64,000 nucleotides of DNA from Mayamaea pseudoterrestris (GCA_027923505.1 BROI01000032.1:214142-278141), one strand, 5' to 3'. Counted from the first letter of the stretch, positions 24,954-35,054 are shown. The notes: generated by a model not told the origin, from the sequence alone. Translations and numbers: made by a program.

Positions 24954-25360
24954 ACGTTGCTATTAGACTCCCTCCCTTATCTCATTTACTTTTTAGTAAG
25001 AGACCTTAAGGTTTCCGGTACAATGCGTGAGGTCGTTTGAGCGAAGCAGCAGTGGCCAGTGGCATCAATGGTCGAACGAAAATTGTAAAATCGTCGCCTG
25101 TCACGCTTTGTCACACCGTTTCTCGTTTTTCGTTCCATTAACTTTACGAGTCCTACTTCGTATGTAGTATTTACGACCACAAAAGGAATATGTAATATGT
25201 TTTAATCTAAACCATTGTATGTTTATTGAATGTGGCAAGGAAGGAACTGACTGTGAGCCATCAGCAAGTCTTGCTGCGTCCGTCGGGCACATCCTCCAAG
25301 TAGACATACCGTCATTCAACGCTAGACTCTTTCTGCTCGTCTGTGTATAATCGTGATTCC
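24954..25360. other. Spacer: 3' region of the SelU gene and promoter of the Dus gene
   Basis: As the presumed 3' UTR of a selenoprotein gene, this is where a SECIS element should lie, on the minus strand. An AUGA (plus positions about 25310-25313) and a UGAU about 50 nt further along the transcript flank a partly paired stem (GUAUGUCU with AGACUUGC). The unpaired AA expected in the apical loop is missing, so I do not call a SECIS. No other gene is seen. Confidence 0.4.
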
Positions 25361-26205
25361 TTACCCTTCCTTTCTAATAGCATTTAAGGTAGCAATTATG
25401 TCACGAATCCGGAGATCAACTCCAGTCTCCTCCTGATATGCAGCTTTCGGTTGCCCATCCCTTCCAAAAAAGATAATGCCACCTTGTATTATTCCATCGC
25501 CTTTCATGTTGCCGTCAATTTTCTTTTCTCGAATGCGCTGATAGGTTTCGCACATTATGGAAAAGACAGAAAACGGATTCCAAAGTAAACTCAATCCAAT
25601 TTTACGATTGCCCAAGGCTTCGTAAAACGTCCAAGTTTGATCACGGTAGATTGGAAAGGTAAAGTACTTTTCGTTGAACTCCAGCAGCCCATCATCGTCC
25701 ACTCCCGTCTCCTTGACAATGGCAAAAAGGCCAAATCCATCCAGCAAGTCACCATGCATTGCCGCGAGCACAGACAATGTCAATGCTTGCTCGCGACAGA
25801 AGAATCACCCGCATCGTCTCACGACGAAACAGATGGATCCGTGCGCTCCGGAATGGTTCGATATCATTTCTGCTCCCCGCGTAGCGTTTAACTCTCGGAC
25901 GCGAGCATGTACTGGATCAATGTCGAGTTTAAACATCTGTCATGACACAAGCAGATGAACGTGCGTTCAAAAGGTTAGCATCAAGTGTATCTCGCTTACG
26001 CAAGTCAGCGCTAGATTCTCAAGTTTTTCATACGCACCACGGCATCATCCAGACGTGCTATTTGCATGGCTGGTTGGAGTTTGAATGAATCTGGAACTCC
26101 TCCATCGTCGTCGTGATCTTGCTCTTCTTCCTGCAGTTCCTTCAGTTGCTTCTGCACCGAAGCAATCACTGCCGGCGGATAGACGCCTCTGGAACATGTA
26201 GCCAT
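25361..26205 (-). CDS. SELENOU: Selenoprotein U (SelU/PRXL2/FAM213 family), in-frame TGA read as Sec
   Basis: Thioredoxin-fold, peroxiredoxin-like protein. Exons are 26205-26038 and 25936-25361 (GTGCGT donor, CAG acceptor, phase 0), giving 247 residues if the TGA at 25805-25807 is read as selenocysteine 100. The context is FVVRRCG-U-FFCREQA. The cysteine homologues in mammals read VRRPGCFLCREEA, so TGA sits exactly on the first residue of the CxxC redox motif (UxxC). Homology continues without a break after the TGA: LFAIVKE, then IQGGIIFFGRDG near the C-terminus. Both halves are thus one gene. Sec forms of SelU are known from fish, sea urchin, green algae and diatoms. Translated with a stop, the product would lose more than half the fold. 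No clear SECIS was found by eye in the 3' flank. Confidence 0.88.
25805..25807 (-). other. Selenocysteine codon (TGA) of SelU
   Basis: The minus-strand TGA lies in frame inside exon 2, with GGG (Gly) before it and TTC TTC TGT (F F C) after it. It replaces the N-terminal cysteine of the family's redox motif. The frame is otherwise open from the acceptor to the stop at 25361-25363. Confidence 0.85.
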
Positions 26206-26309
26206 ACTCCTTTGCTGTGTATGAGTGGGCGTAGCTTTGTATCACGATGCAACAATCCGAATCTAGCGCAAAGGTGAGTTCAGTTCGTCATGCTTTTGGA
26301 TCGAGACGC

Positions 26310-26403
26310 ATCGAAGAAACGACGCGCACGTTTCTTGGTTTCTGTGCGACATGACAGTAAGGTTGACGCGCTACGACACGATTACGACAACGATGAGCGA
26401 TGC
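26310..26403. repeat. Diverged direct duplication, copy A
   Basis: Copy A (26310-26403, 94 bp) and copy B (27252-27336, 85 bp) share runs such as GGTTTCTGTGCGAC and GACAACGATGAGCGATGC, with a few substitutions and a 10-bp and a 1-bp indel. Copy A lies about 105 bp upstream of the SelU ATG. Copy B lies upstream of the preferred MED8-like ATG. The two genes may therefore share a duplicated promoter or 5' UTR segment. Confidence 0.75.
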
Positions 26404-26596
26404 GGACTGACCGTGAGGGCGAATCGCGCATAGCCTCGAGGCTATCCGTCTTCTTCCATGACTCCTCGTGCTGGAGAATTGCAGTCGGGCGGATTAGCTT
26501 TGATTTTAAGTCTGACTATGCCATCTCGGCCGGAACACATTTTCACGTGTGGAAGCCCAGTCACCTGCGGAAGATTTCATCCGACGGAACCTACAC

Positions 26597-26634
26597 CAAG
26601 GGAGATAATTTAAACTTATAAACTATCTCCCTTG
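26597..26634. other. Perfect 11-bp inverted repeat (hairpin)
   Basis: CAAGGGAGATA and its exact reverse complement TATCTCCCTTG are separated by a 16-base AT-rich loop. The repeat lies about 125 bp past the stop of the MED8-like gene and about 390 bp before the SelU start, both on the minus strand. It could be a 3' UTR stem-loop or a paired protein-binding site. Function is unknown. Confidence 0.7.
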
Positions 26635-26759
26635 ACCTACACTGGTCATTGGTGGCTTCGAGAGCGGACAGATTGTCGAGACGAAGATACGAGACTTATG
26701 AATCAGCTTGTGGCGCGGGGACTCCTTCATCGACAATAGTTTGTTATAGTACATTTAAA

Positions 26760-27173
26760 CTAGAATCGCGCCATCTTTTCCTCGTACTCTGCCGCAATAC
26801 GTGCCGCTGTCCTTTCAAAATTAAAAAGCTTTTCCAGTGGATCTCCTGTTTGTTCATCCGTGTTTGTAATGTAAGCAGCGACATCATCACTAGTGTTGGA
26901 ATCTATCCTCGTCGACAAAAAGAATGGTATATCTTGCGCATTCGCCGTACATTTCTTAGGTACGTAAACGAAATGTTCCAATACATCCTCGATACTTCGA
27001 TCCATATTTGTCGTTTGATGAAAGGAAGCATTCAGACGGCCAAGCATGGATGGCCAGTCTTCTCCGTGCTGATTACGAAGCGTTCCGTCCCAATCAAGCA
27101 AATTCCTGCGGAGAATCGTCGCCTGGCGTGTGAAAACAATCTGTTGCTCCGTGATTCCCCTTCCTGTGCTCAT
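26760..27173 (-). CDS. Mediator subunit MED8-like protein
   Basis: 137 residues from the ATG at 27173 (MSTGRGITEQ). The central part has the MED8 pattern: a helical N-terminus, DWPSMLGRLNASF (family W-P-x-L-x-x-F/L), then YVPKKCTANAQDIPFFLSTR. The last stretch matches the family's stretch of P, followed by I/V-P-x-x-L-x-T-K/R. MED8 sits in the Mediator head module and links it to TBP. The frame stays open to an ATG at 27362, which would add 63 Arg-rich residues resembling a mitochondrial presequence. Part of that stretch belongs to a segment duplicated upstream of SelU, so I read it as 5' flank. MED8 is short and weakly conserved, so this is a moderate call. Confidence 0.6.
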   Translation of the reverse strand: MSTGRGITEQQIVFTRQATILRRNLLDWDGTLRNQHGEDWPSMLGRLNASFHQTTNMDRSIEDVLEHFVYVPKKCTANAQDIPFFLSTRIDSNTSDDVAAYITNTDEQTGDPLEKLFNFERTAARIAAEYEEKMARF

Positions 27174-27589
27174 AATTACTGTCAATGTGTGGACGTTCTT
27201 TCCACCGGCCACCGGCGCATAGAGGTGCGTACCGGTATGGAACGGCGACGAATCGAAGAAACGCGCGCAAGCGTTTCTCGGTTTCTGTGCGACAGTTGAC
27301 GCGCTGCGACACGATTGTGACAACGATGAGCGATGCCGAAGACGGATGGCGCATCGCCTCATTATCTTGATTCAGCTTGCTATAATTCGCATATTTGCTC
27401 TCATTTACGGAAGTTCAAGGTTTGTAACAATAAGAGAAGAAGCGCAGCAGGACGGGATAGTTGTAGAAAGTCTACGGTATCCATATTTGAAAGCTGCTAC
27501 GTATATTGCAGTTGCCACCAACAGCAGCAGCAATGATCGAGCTAATCAACATGTTTTTCTTCGTCTTATGCAGTTATCATAAAGAAACA
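27174..27589. other. Divergent spacer with copy B of the duplicated segment
   Basis: About 415 bp between the MED8-like start and the RanBP1-like start. It contains copy B (27252-27336) of the duplication. Open frames here continue those of the neighbours upstream of their preferred ATGs. Confidence 0.4.
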
Positions 27590-28354
27590 ATGAGTGCATC
27601 CCACTATAGTCTTCCCGATAATCCTGCTACCATGCGAGCACGACAGGAGCAACTCCACCGCGACATGGCAAAACTTTCCGACGAGTGCGCCAAGGCGGAG
27701 CTTGCGTTTGGTCAACCAGAAATGCATTTGGACTGGACGCAAAACTCCATCTTGCTGCGCAAACGCAGGGCCGAGATTCAGGCCGAGTGGCGCGCGCTGG
27801 AAAAGGCGCTTCATGGTGGTGATCAAGCGGCGGCGGCAGCTGAGACGCCCATAATTCACGTTGCGCCGCCGCAACCTCCTGCTCGCGATCAAGTAGGCGC
27901 ACGCAGTGCACCGAGTCCGGAGGAAAATGACGAAGACAATGATGCTGCTCCTGAGAAAGATGAAGACAAGCGTCTACGCGCGGATGATGCTGGTTGGAAG
28001 GATGTGGAGCTTTTCCGCGACGGAGTTGGTATGGTAAAGGTATACAGCCGCAAAGTCGACGAGAAAGACTTTTCCAATATCAAGACGGGAACAATCCATT
28101 TGCAGGCGGAAACGACTTCAGACAAGCGTCGCTTTCTGATGCGCAGTACAAATGGTCAGGCTGTAACGCTGAACATGTTAGCTCCAAAGAGTCACCAATA
28201 CGCCGAGGAAAAGAAGAAGAACAAGGAGTTTGGAAAACTCACGTTTCAAGGAATCAATGGTGCCGAAGCTCGCGGACCAGAAGTATTTATTATCAAATGC
28301 AATGTTGAATTGGCGCAGCAACTGAGTGCGGAGCTTGGCGGGCGATTGGGTTAG
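27590..28354 (+). CDS. Protein with RanBP1-like (Ran-binding) domain
   Basis: 254 residues from the ATG at 27590 (MSASHYSLPD). Further in-frame ATGs lie at 27533 and 27551, so the start is not certain. The N-terminus is a helical, charged segment; the middle is acidic and Ala/Pro-rich. The C-terminal 110 residues resemble a Ran-binding domain: GWKDVELFRDGVGMVKVY (family W-x-GxGxVK), then KRRFLMRS (family R-x-LMR) followed by a hydrophobic N-L pair. Nuclear pore proteins of the NUP50/RanBP2 type and RanBP1 share this fold. The similarity is by pattern only. If right, the protein acts in nucleocytoplasmic transport. Confidence 0.45.
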   Translation: MSASHYSLPDNPATMRARQEQLHRDMAKLSDECAKAELAFGQPEMHLDWTQNSILLRKRRAEIQAEWRALEKALHGGDQAAAAAETPIIHVAPPQPPARDQVGARSAPSPEENDEDNDAAPEKDEDKRLRADDAGWKDVELFRDGVGMVKVYSRKVDEKDFSNIKTGTIHLQAETTSDKRRFLMRSTNGQAVTLNMLAPKSHQYAEEKKKNKEFGKLTFQGINGAEARGPEVFIIKCNVELAQQLSAELGGRLG

Positions 28355-28530
28355 AGAAAAAGCTGCGACTACCCGGTAGTTTGATGGAGAATGGCGAAGT
28401 CATGCCAAGCATCTATGCGCTTCATGTCCGAGCGCAAATGCCACATGTAGTAAACAAATAAGCTCAATAAGTCAAACGAAGCTTGTCAAAGTAAAACCAT
28501 TAAGCGCAACAAAATTTATAGATAGGGCGC

Positions 28531-30882
28531 TTACAACTTTGAGCGCCCAACAGAATCTCTGGATTTCTGACAGTACTCGTCGACGGTAACGCCATTCGTG
28601 ACGCAACGTTCCAGAAGCTTGGATGGTATGAAATGATCAGTTCCGGGATACTGCCTACTGAGACGTCTCAAACCTTCCAAAAGATTTTTCAGACCGATTT
28701 CATGGTCGGCCCAGTACATTGGGCCTCCTCTCCACGCTGGAAAACCATAGCCATACAGGTAGATGACGTCAATGTCACTTGGCTCCCGCGCAATCCCTTC
28801 CTCCAAGCACTTAAAACCTTCGTTAACGAGCGGAAACAGTACTCTCTCTACGATTTCTTGCTCCGTCATTTCCTTTAATTTGTCGGCGGATGAAGCATCG
28901 TAGAATCGATTCAAAAAAGTTTCCATCTCTCGCGAAACGAATCCCTTTCGTCCTTTTCCAATGGCAGGGTCGTAGTCATACCAGCCTTTCCCAACCTTTT
29001 GCCCGTTTCGACCAAGCTCGGATACCATGAGATCTGGAAGTTCAGAGTAACGATGAGGGCGCTGGCGAGGTATAGGCTCGTTCGAGTTCGACCGCACCCA
29101 ACCCCGTTCCTTGCGTATATTGAATCCAACATCGTTGCCTGCCAGGTCGGAGAGCTGAAACGGCCCAAGCGCCATGCCAAAGTTCAATAGTGCAGCGTCG
29201 ACTTGCTGTATGGACGGAGGTTTCTTGTCCTGTTTTTCGACAAGGAGCATTGTGGTTTCGGCTTGGTATGGTTTCAATAGGCGATTTCCACAAAAACCGT
29301 CGCAATTGCCAACGACAACACCAATTTTGCCAATGCGCTTAGTCAGCAATTGAAGGACGGCGACCGTTGCCGGAGTCGTATTTTTGCCTGCCACAATTTC
29401 AACCAATTGCATCACATGAGCCGGCGAGAAGAAATGCAACCCAGCAGCGCTTCCAATGGCGTCCACGTCCAACGTAGAAGTGTTCGTAACAAGCAAAGCT
29501 GATGGGGATGTCACCTCCTTCAGCGTTTTGAAAATGGACTGTTTGATCTGCATATTTTCGATTGCTGCCTCGATAACAAGCTGTGCTGCGCTCAGATCGG
29601 TCAATCTCATGGTCGAATGCAAGCGTTGCAGCATGTTTTGAGCCATTGATCCATTCAGTTTGCCTTGCTTGCATTGCGTGTCAATGGTTGTTTGCAAGAA
29701 ATCCATACCGCGCTTCAGCGCTTGCTCCTGCACATCCACCAAGACCACCTTGAAGCCCGCGCGAAGCAATACCAGGGCAATACCAGATCCCATGGTGCCG
29801 GCGCCAATGACTGCCGTTTCCACGGAAGAAATATCCTTTTGCAGCAATGGATGATTCGAAGGAGCTTGGTGGCGCAGCTGTTGTGCCTTGCGTACGGCGA
29901 AAAAGGCATGTCGCCGTGCCTTGCCTTGTGGCGAAGTGAGCGCCGCCAAGAACTGCTCCGATTCCACTCGCATGCCGTCTTGAAACGTCTTGGCCTGAAC
30001 ACACGCTCTCATGGCCGTTAACGCGCCTAGCATGCCTTCCGATCCTAGCTTTGGTAGACTCAACTGCGCCATGTGCAGCATGACGTGCGCCTCGGGCAAT
30101 GATTCCCGACATGTCAACTGCGAGACGCGACGCAGCGGCAGCGCTTCGGCCCACTGCGCCCATTTTGTAGCGACTGCGTCTATTGTGCATGACTTGACAT
30201 CCTTTTCATCTACAATGCCATCTACAAGTCCAAGCTGCAAGGCCTTTTTGGCGTTCACAGGCTTGCCAGTGAGAATCATTGGGAGCGCCTGCTGCAAGCC
30301 AATCAGGCGCGGCAATCGTTGCGTGCCTCCAGCTCCAGGAATGAGTCCAACGTGGACCTCTATCAACGAAAAAAGATGAATGAGTGAGTGAAATTAGCTC
30401 GCGAAATTCATATCTACCCATACCTGATGAAACGTACCAGGCAATCCAAGCTTGGCCGACGGCAAGCAGACCCGTACATGACAGGCCAAGGAAAGCTCCA
30501 AACCGCCACCGAGACAGGTCCCAGCAATGAATGCAACGGTAGGCTTGGGACATGACTCCAGTGTTTCAATGACATCCAATATAGATAACGACGATGGTCC
30601 TTGATTCAAAATGGACGAGAGAGTTGTTGATGAAGAGACTTTATTCTTGCCACTGATATTTGAAACATTCGCATTGAGCTCCTGCAGATTTGCTCCAGCG
30701 GAAAACTGTCGGTCACTTCCCATTAACACAATGCTTGTCACGCTTGCGTTCCCAATCGCTTGCTTCAAGTGACTGTCAATGTGCTTGAGCAAGTCTGCTC
30801 CGAGCGGGTGGAGTGGATTCTTCGAGACGTCGGAGAAGCGAATGAAATAGACGTTTGACTTGGGCGATGAAGACGACTGCAT
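28531..30882 (-). CDS. Peroxisomal multifunctional enzyme (enoyl-CoA hydratase / 3-hydroxyacyl-CoA dehydrogenase)
   Basis: Catalyses the hydration and dehydrogenation steps of fatty-acid beta-oxidation. Exons are 30882-30438 and 30359-28531, joined across a split Glu codon to restore GLPEVHVGLIPGAGGTQRLP; 757 residues (human EHHADH has 723). The N-terminal crotonase domain has GSDRQFSAGANL and GTCLGGGLELSLACH, which form the oxyanion hole. The dehydrogenase domain has the NAD-binding motif VIGAGTMGSGIA, followed by HFFSPAHVMQLVEIV and two C-terminal 3HCDH domains. The chain ends RSKL; the terminal SKL is a canonical peroxisomal targeting signal 1. The start is the first in-frame ATG (MQSSSSPKSN); the frame stays open upstream without an ATG. 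It shares a 235-bp divergent promoter region with the MTD1-like gene. Confidence 0.95.
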
Positions 30883-31116
30883 GACTGCTGTTTGTATGTC
30901 TTGTGTGAAAGCTACAGTTGACTGCGATACTTGAACGATTTGAAAGAGGTGGTGATTTAGAATCTCGGCATGGAACGAAAGAGCACAAAAGTGTGGCGAC
31001 GCAGTCTCCGGCGCGGCGCGGCGAAAGGTCAAACCCGGTGCGATTGAGTGTGACAGCCAAGAATTTCGTCTCAAAAATTCTCTTCAACTTTTTGCTTTGA
31101 CCTTGCCTTTTTCGCC

Positions 31117-32283
31117 ATGGCCGCTATTCAGCGCTTGACAACCACACTTTCGCTTGTCAATAAGAAATCATGTAGTCAAAGGCGAACTCCGTTTGGTGCA
31201 GTCGGTCGAAGAAGGCTGCTGTCGCAGCATCGATTGCAATCGTCCTCGTGCGAGCCGGAATTTGCTTCCTCGCAACAGCAACATGCCAATGTGATTGACG
31301 TTCAAGAGCTGGCGCAAGCCATGCGACGAGAGGTTCGAGAATATACCAGAAACTGTGTAGTGAAACCAAAACTAGTTGGAATACTAGCGGATCGGTCGAA
31401 GCGCAGCAACAATGCTCAGCAAGAGGAAATCGACGCTGAAATTTATTCGGCCATGATTCATGAAACCTTGCGCCAGGACGGCATGGAATACGAGCTGGCG
31501 CAATGCAGCGCAACAACTATGACAGATATGGAACAAGTCATTGAAGAAATGAATCATCGAGATGATGTGCATGGTATTCTCGTCTTTTATCCGATATTTA
31601 GGCGCCATCATCAGCATGCTCAAAGTAAAAGACACAGTCCCTATATGAATGCATCAACGGGCACGTACTACAAGACGCAGGACGACTATTTGCGCGACCT
31701 TGTCAATCCTTCGAAGGATGTTGAAGCTCTTGGTATGAAATACAATGCTCGAAGGCTATTTCGAGCTCGCAAACAATTCTCTTTTGATCCCTATATTCCT
31801 TGCACGGTGCAAGCAGTGCTGAAAATTATTGAAAGGTACCACAGCCATGACAGCAATAATAATTTAAAGCCACAGCGCTGGTCGGGCTTGACTGCGACGA
31901 TTATCAATCGCTCCGAGATTCTTGGTCGTCCATTGGCAGCACTCATGTCACTGCAAGGCGCCAACGTCTATTCCGTCGACGAGTCGTCCGTTTTGCAATT
32001 CATGCCGGGCGGCCGTCTTTGTCGCTGCCACTTTACTCTGGAAAATTGCTTGCAGAAATCGTCGGTTGTTGTGACTGCTGTTCCGTCGCCAAACTTTGTC
32101 TTGCCAAGCGAAAGCATACAGTGCGGTACTATGGTTATCAATGTTGCCGAACATTCCAATGTGGACGAATCTCTGCTTTTGGAGATACCGAATGTAAAGT
32201 TGGTGCCTCAGGTTGGCTCTTGTACCGTCGCGGCTCTCGAACAGAATTTGATGCGGCTACACAAGCAGCAGATGGGATTTTGA
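31117..32283 (+). CDS. MTD1: NAD-dependent methylenetetrahydrofolate dehydrogenase (MTD1 type)
   Basis: Single exon, 388 residues. Oxidises 5,10-methylene-tetrahydrofolate with NAD+ in one-carbon metabolism. The sequence follows the yeast Mtd1 type, which lacks cyclohydrolase activity, more than the bifunctional FolD type: HGILVFYPIF, KDVEALGMKYNARRLF, PCTVQAVLKIIE, and INRSEILGRPLAAL for the NAD site, then VYSVDESSVLQF. The first 40-50 residues are rich in Arg, Ser and Thr with few acidic residues, so mitochondrial import is plausible. The ATG lies in a good context (gccATGGCC). It ends convergently 185 bp from the next gene. Confidence 0.92.
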   Translation: MAAIQRLTTTLSLVNKKSCSQRRTPFGAVGRRRLLSQHRLQSSSCEPEFASSQQQHANVIDVQELAQAMRREVREYTRNCVVKPKLVGILADRSKRSNNAQQEEIDAEIYSAMIHETLRQDGMEYELAQCSATTMTDMEQVIEEMNHRDDVHGILVFYPIFRRHHQHAQSKRHSPYMNASTGTYYKTQDDYLRDLVNPSKDVEALGMKYNARRLFRARKQFSFDPYIPCTVQAVLKIIERYHSHDSNNNLKPQRWSGLTATIINRSEILGRPLAALMSLQGANVYSVDESSVLQFMPGGRLCRCHFTLENCLQKSSVVVTAVPSPNFVLPSESIQCGTMVINVAEHSNVDESLLLEIPNVKLVPQVGSCTVAALEQNLMRLHKQQMGF

Positions 32284-32468
32284 GCTGACAAACTGTTTCA
32301 TAAACATAATTTTGTACTGCACGTATACTTGAAGTAAACGCATGAATTACGAGAGTCGGGATGTTATAAAAAGCAGGCTATATCAAGACTATGGTTTTCT
32401 ACATTACTGTGAACGTCAATGCATCCAGTGTCTCTTAGGGTAACTCGTGCTATACGCAAAGCCAATGG

Positions 32469-35054
32469 TCAAGTTTGCGCGTCTACCCCATCTTCAGTAC
32501 TTGGTTGTAGCCTGGCAATGGAGCGTTGAAGTGCAAGCTCGAATAATTCCAAAGCATTCGCCCTTCTCGCCGCCGCTTCCATTATAGCCGCTTTCTTACG
32601 CTGCAACGTCATTTTCGCACTTTGAATCGCCTGGAGGGCGTCGTGCAGGTCACCACTATCGTGATTTTGAAGTGCAAAGCAAACATTTTCCTTCCACTCA
32701 GGACAACTTGCTTCCAACGCCATAACCTTGGCGGAATCGCTTGAGACTTTCTCAATGATATCGTCCATGATTCCCCGCCCTCGCTGGCTGAGCAATGAAG
32801 GGTCCGCTCTATCCAATGGCGTGTCTTCATCGACGGGCGTCTGGCTGCTTCGATCAGCGTCGACTCCATCAAACAAATCGCACAGTTGCTCGAGTTCGGC
32901 ATTTGCGCTTGACTCGTCAAAGAGAGCATCCCATTTACAAATGTATCCATTTGCAGTGGGATCGAAAATGCCGCCATACTCCTGGCCATCGTCGACGCAT
33001 CTACCGTTTTCTACTCGAACTACCTCCGTAGGAACATTCGAAACATCCAAATCATCAGCATGATCCTTTCCCTCGTCATGAGTTTGCTGAGAGCTGGAGT
33101 GAGAAAGATCATCCAACTCTGGAGCATCATCTGGATTTAATGTTCGTTCTTCATCGGAAGCATCTGTATTTTCTTCTTCTCCCTCTGGAATACCTTCAAG
33201 TCGAACATTATCATCATTTAATGGACTCGCTTTCTCATTATTTGTTGATCCGCCAAGCATTTGCGTCAGCGTTGGTTGATAATTTGGGGCAAACGAAAAC
33301 ATTTTTCGCTTCGCTTTGGCAACTGTTGCCGCACTTTGGCGATTCGACGGTCTTCCCTTTTCCAACAGTGCATTCATGTCCGTCGTGTTGGGGAGGAAAC
33401 GGGATTGCTTTTGTGGATTGGCGTCGGTCTTTTCATCCTTTTCTTCAAGTTCCTCTTTCATGAACTTGATCCACATATCCTTCCTGTGCTTTTTTAGCCT
33501 ACGTCGCAACGTATCAATTTGATCTTCATATTTTTCAGCATTCTTCTCCATCGTTTGAAGCTGCCGCATGAGGGAGCGCTCAAGTGCATCATCCGACTTG
33601 GCTGCGTTTGCAGTTGTGCTGGTGTTGGACTCGAACAAACACGCAAATGTGCAAGGACAATGTATACACAATGGACACCGGGCGCTGGGCCCTTTTGGTC
33701 CGCGCTTAGCGACAGGCTTCCGAGTTGGTTGCTTGCTGGTTTGCTTGGACGTTTTGGCCTTTATCGATGGCGCTTTGTTAGCTGAAGCCAAGGGGTTTGG
33801 TAATAGCAGAACGCTGTCTTGACTACTGTCATCGCCATTGCGCAAAACTACCGTCTCGGCTTGAGCTGCCTTTTGAGTTTTCTTTGACACTGCTGGCGGC
33901 AAACTTGAATCAGGGTCTTTTTCGTGGCTTGGAAATGTCTGTTGTTGCTGCTGCGTTTGGTCAGACATAACGACCCTGCTAAATCCCAAGTCCGAGTCCT
34001 GTTTACTACTCGATTTGCTACTAGTAGTGGCCGCAATCTCACTGGGCTCCTGCATTTGTGATATCGTGGTTGATTGTTGAGACGAATCTTGTTTTAAAGC
34101 AGCTACCAAGGCTGCGCTCTCGTCCGGCTGATTGTCCGCTGCCAACAACCTTGGTGCATCGAGCAAAGCAGTGGGTAACGAAACAGATGAAGCGCAAGAT
34201 GAATCCAACGTTCGCTGCTCTTTTGCTGGGTTCTGTTGTCGCGGATTGTCGACTGATGACTCCATTTTCGAGTCTAGTGATGACGACAGCGATTCGTCTG
34301 CTTGCTGTTGCTCTGCCAGAGAACGCTTGAATATGGGTTCAATATACTGTGCCATCGACGTCTTCTCCGATACGACGTTATAAATACTCGACTGTTGCTG
34401 CCGTTGCAGAATTTCCTTTGACTGTTGTCGAATCCAACTCTTTTCCTTCTTTTGCAGTGTAATCGCAAACTGCTTCTCCAGTGCCCGAAAGCAATGATTC
34501 ACAGTCGCCGTATGCGGATCCGACTTGTTCAAAAATGCCTCAATCGCAGCAAGTAAATGAGTTTGCAATGGTCTGGGTGATTCCAATGAAGGAGTAGTAG
34601 CATTTTGACTACTAGCTTGTTGCAGTTGTTGCTGTTGTCTTCGCGAGGCAACCTCGGTCGTCTCGCCAACAGAATCATTGTTTGTCGTAGAATTATGAGA
34701 TTCTTCAGCATTTTTAACAGAGGCAGCTTCATTCACTGTGAGTTGCTTGCTCGCCACTTCTTTCTCGACAGCTTTGGATTTCTCCTTGCAGTTGTCGTCA
34801 TTATCAAAAAAGGCTCGCTCCAGCTGCTTTAGTTCAAAATCAAACTTTGGAATGGGAATGGACGTTTCCAGCGACTTGACAATGTCGTTGTACCTTGTTC
34901 GTTTGCGTTGTCGCTTCAATTCCGGTGAGAGAGTCATATTGGTCGCTGCAATTGCCGACTGCAACGGTTTGACGCAGCGACCGTTCTGCCTCATGTTGGC
35001 CTTGGAAAGTTTCAAAGAAAAAGCAAATGTATCTGATTTCTCTGAATCTGTCAT
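32469..35054 (-). CDS. Large uncharacterised low-complexity protein
   Basis: Single exon, 861 residues, not recognised. The N-terminus is Lys/Arg-rich. Residues about 110-470 are mostly Ser, Gln and Asn with glutamine runs and look disordered. A Cys/His cluster (CPLCIHCPCTFAC, near residue 455) could bind zinc. A predicted coiled coil follows (about residues 490-540, ALERSLMRQLQTMEKNAEKYEDQ truncated here to its character). An acidic stretch comes next, and the last 130 residues are helical (ENVCFALQNHDSGDLHDAL). The mixture suggests a nuclear or cytoskeletal scaffold, but this is only a guess from composition. It shares a divergent promoter of about 185 bp with the carrier gene. Confidence 0.7.
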   Translation of the reverse strand: MTDSEKSDTFAFSLKLSKANMRQNGRCVKPLQSAIAATNMTLSPELKRQRKRTRYNDIVKSLETSIPIPKFDFELKQLERAFFDNDDNCKEKSKAVEKEVASKQLTVNEAASVKNAEESHNSTTNNDSVGETTEVASRRQQQQLQQASSQNATTPSLESPRPLQTHLLAAIEAFLNKSDPHTATVNHCFRALEKQFAITLQKKEKSWIRQQSKEILQRQQQSSIYNVVSEKTSMAQYIEPIFKRSLAEQQQADESLSSSLDSKMESSVDNPRQQNPAKEQRTLDSSCASSVSLPTALLDAPRLLAADNQPDESAALVAALKQDSSQQSTTISQMQEPSEIAATTSSKSSSKQDSDLGFSRVVMSDQTQQQQQTFPSHEKDPDSSLPPAVSKKTQKAAQAETVVLRNGDDSSQDSVLLLPNPLASANKAPSIKAKTSKQTSKQPTRKPVAKRGPKGPSARCPLCIHCPCTFACLFESNTSTTANAAKSDDALERSLMRQLQTMEKNAEKYEDQIDTLRRRLKKHRKDMWIKFMKEELEEKDEKTDANPQKQSRFLPNTTDMNALLEKGRPSNRQSAATVAKAKRKMFSFAPNYQPTLTQMLGGSTNNEKASPLNDDNVRLEGIPEGEEENTDASDEERTLNPDDAPELDDLSHSSSQQTHDEGKDHADDLDVSNVPTEVVRVENGRCVDDGQEYGGIFDPTANGYICKWDALFDESSANAELEQLCDLFDGVDADRSSQTPVDEDTPLDRADPSLLSQRGRGIMDDIIEKVSSDSAKVMALEASCPEWKENVCFALQNHDSGDLHDALQAIQSAKMTLQRKKAAIMEAAARRANALELFELALQRSIARLQPSTEDGVDAQT

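Larger units (their letters stand above)
26206..26759. other. Spacer between MED8-like and SelU genes, with duplicated segment and hairpin
   Basis: This 554-bp region holds the SelU promoter side and the 3' region of the MED8-like gene. It contains copy A of a duplicated segment (26310-26403; copy B is at 27252-27336) and a perfect 11-bp inverted repeat at 26597-26634. No gene is recognised. Confidence 0.45.

Noticed and set aside
25255-25320. Possible SECIS element for SelU (AUGA ... UGAU)
   Set aside because: The core bases are present, but the stem is bulged and the apical loop lacks the unpaired AA, so I do not call it.
26649-27299. Plus-strand open frame of 216 codons
   Set aside because: It is antisense to the MED8-like gene, has no domain, and starts without a convincing ATG context.
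27174-27362. Mitochondrial presequence on the MED8-like protein
   Set aside because: The Arg-rich stretch includes a segment duplicated as noncoding flank elsewhere, and Mediator subunits are nuclear.
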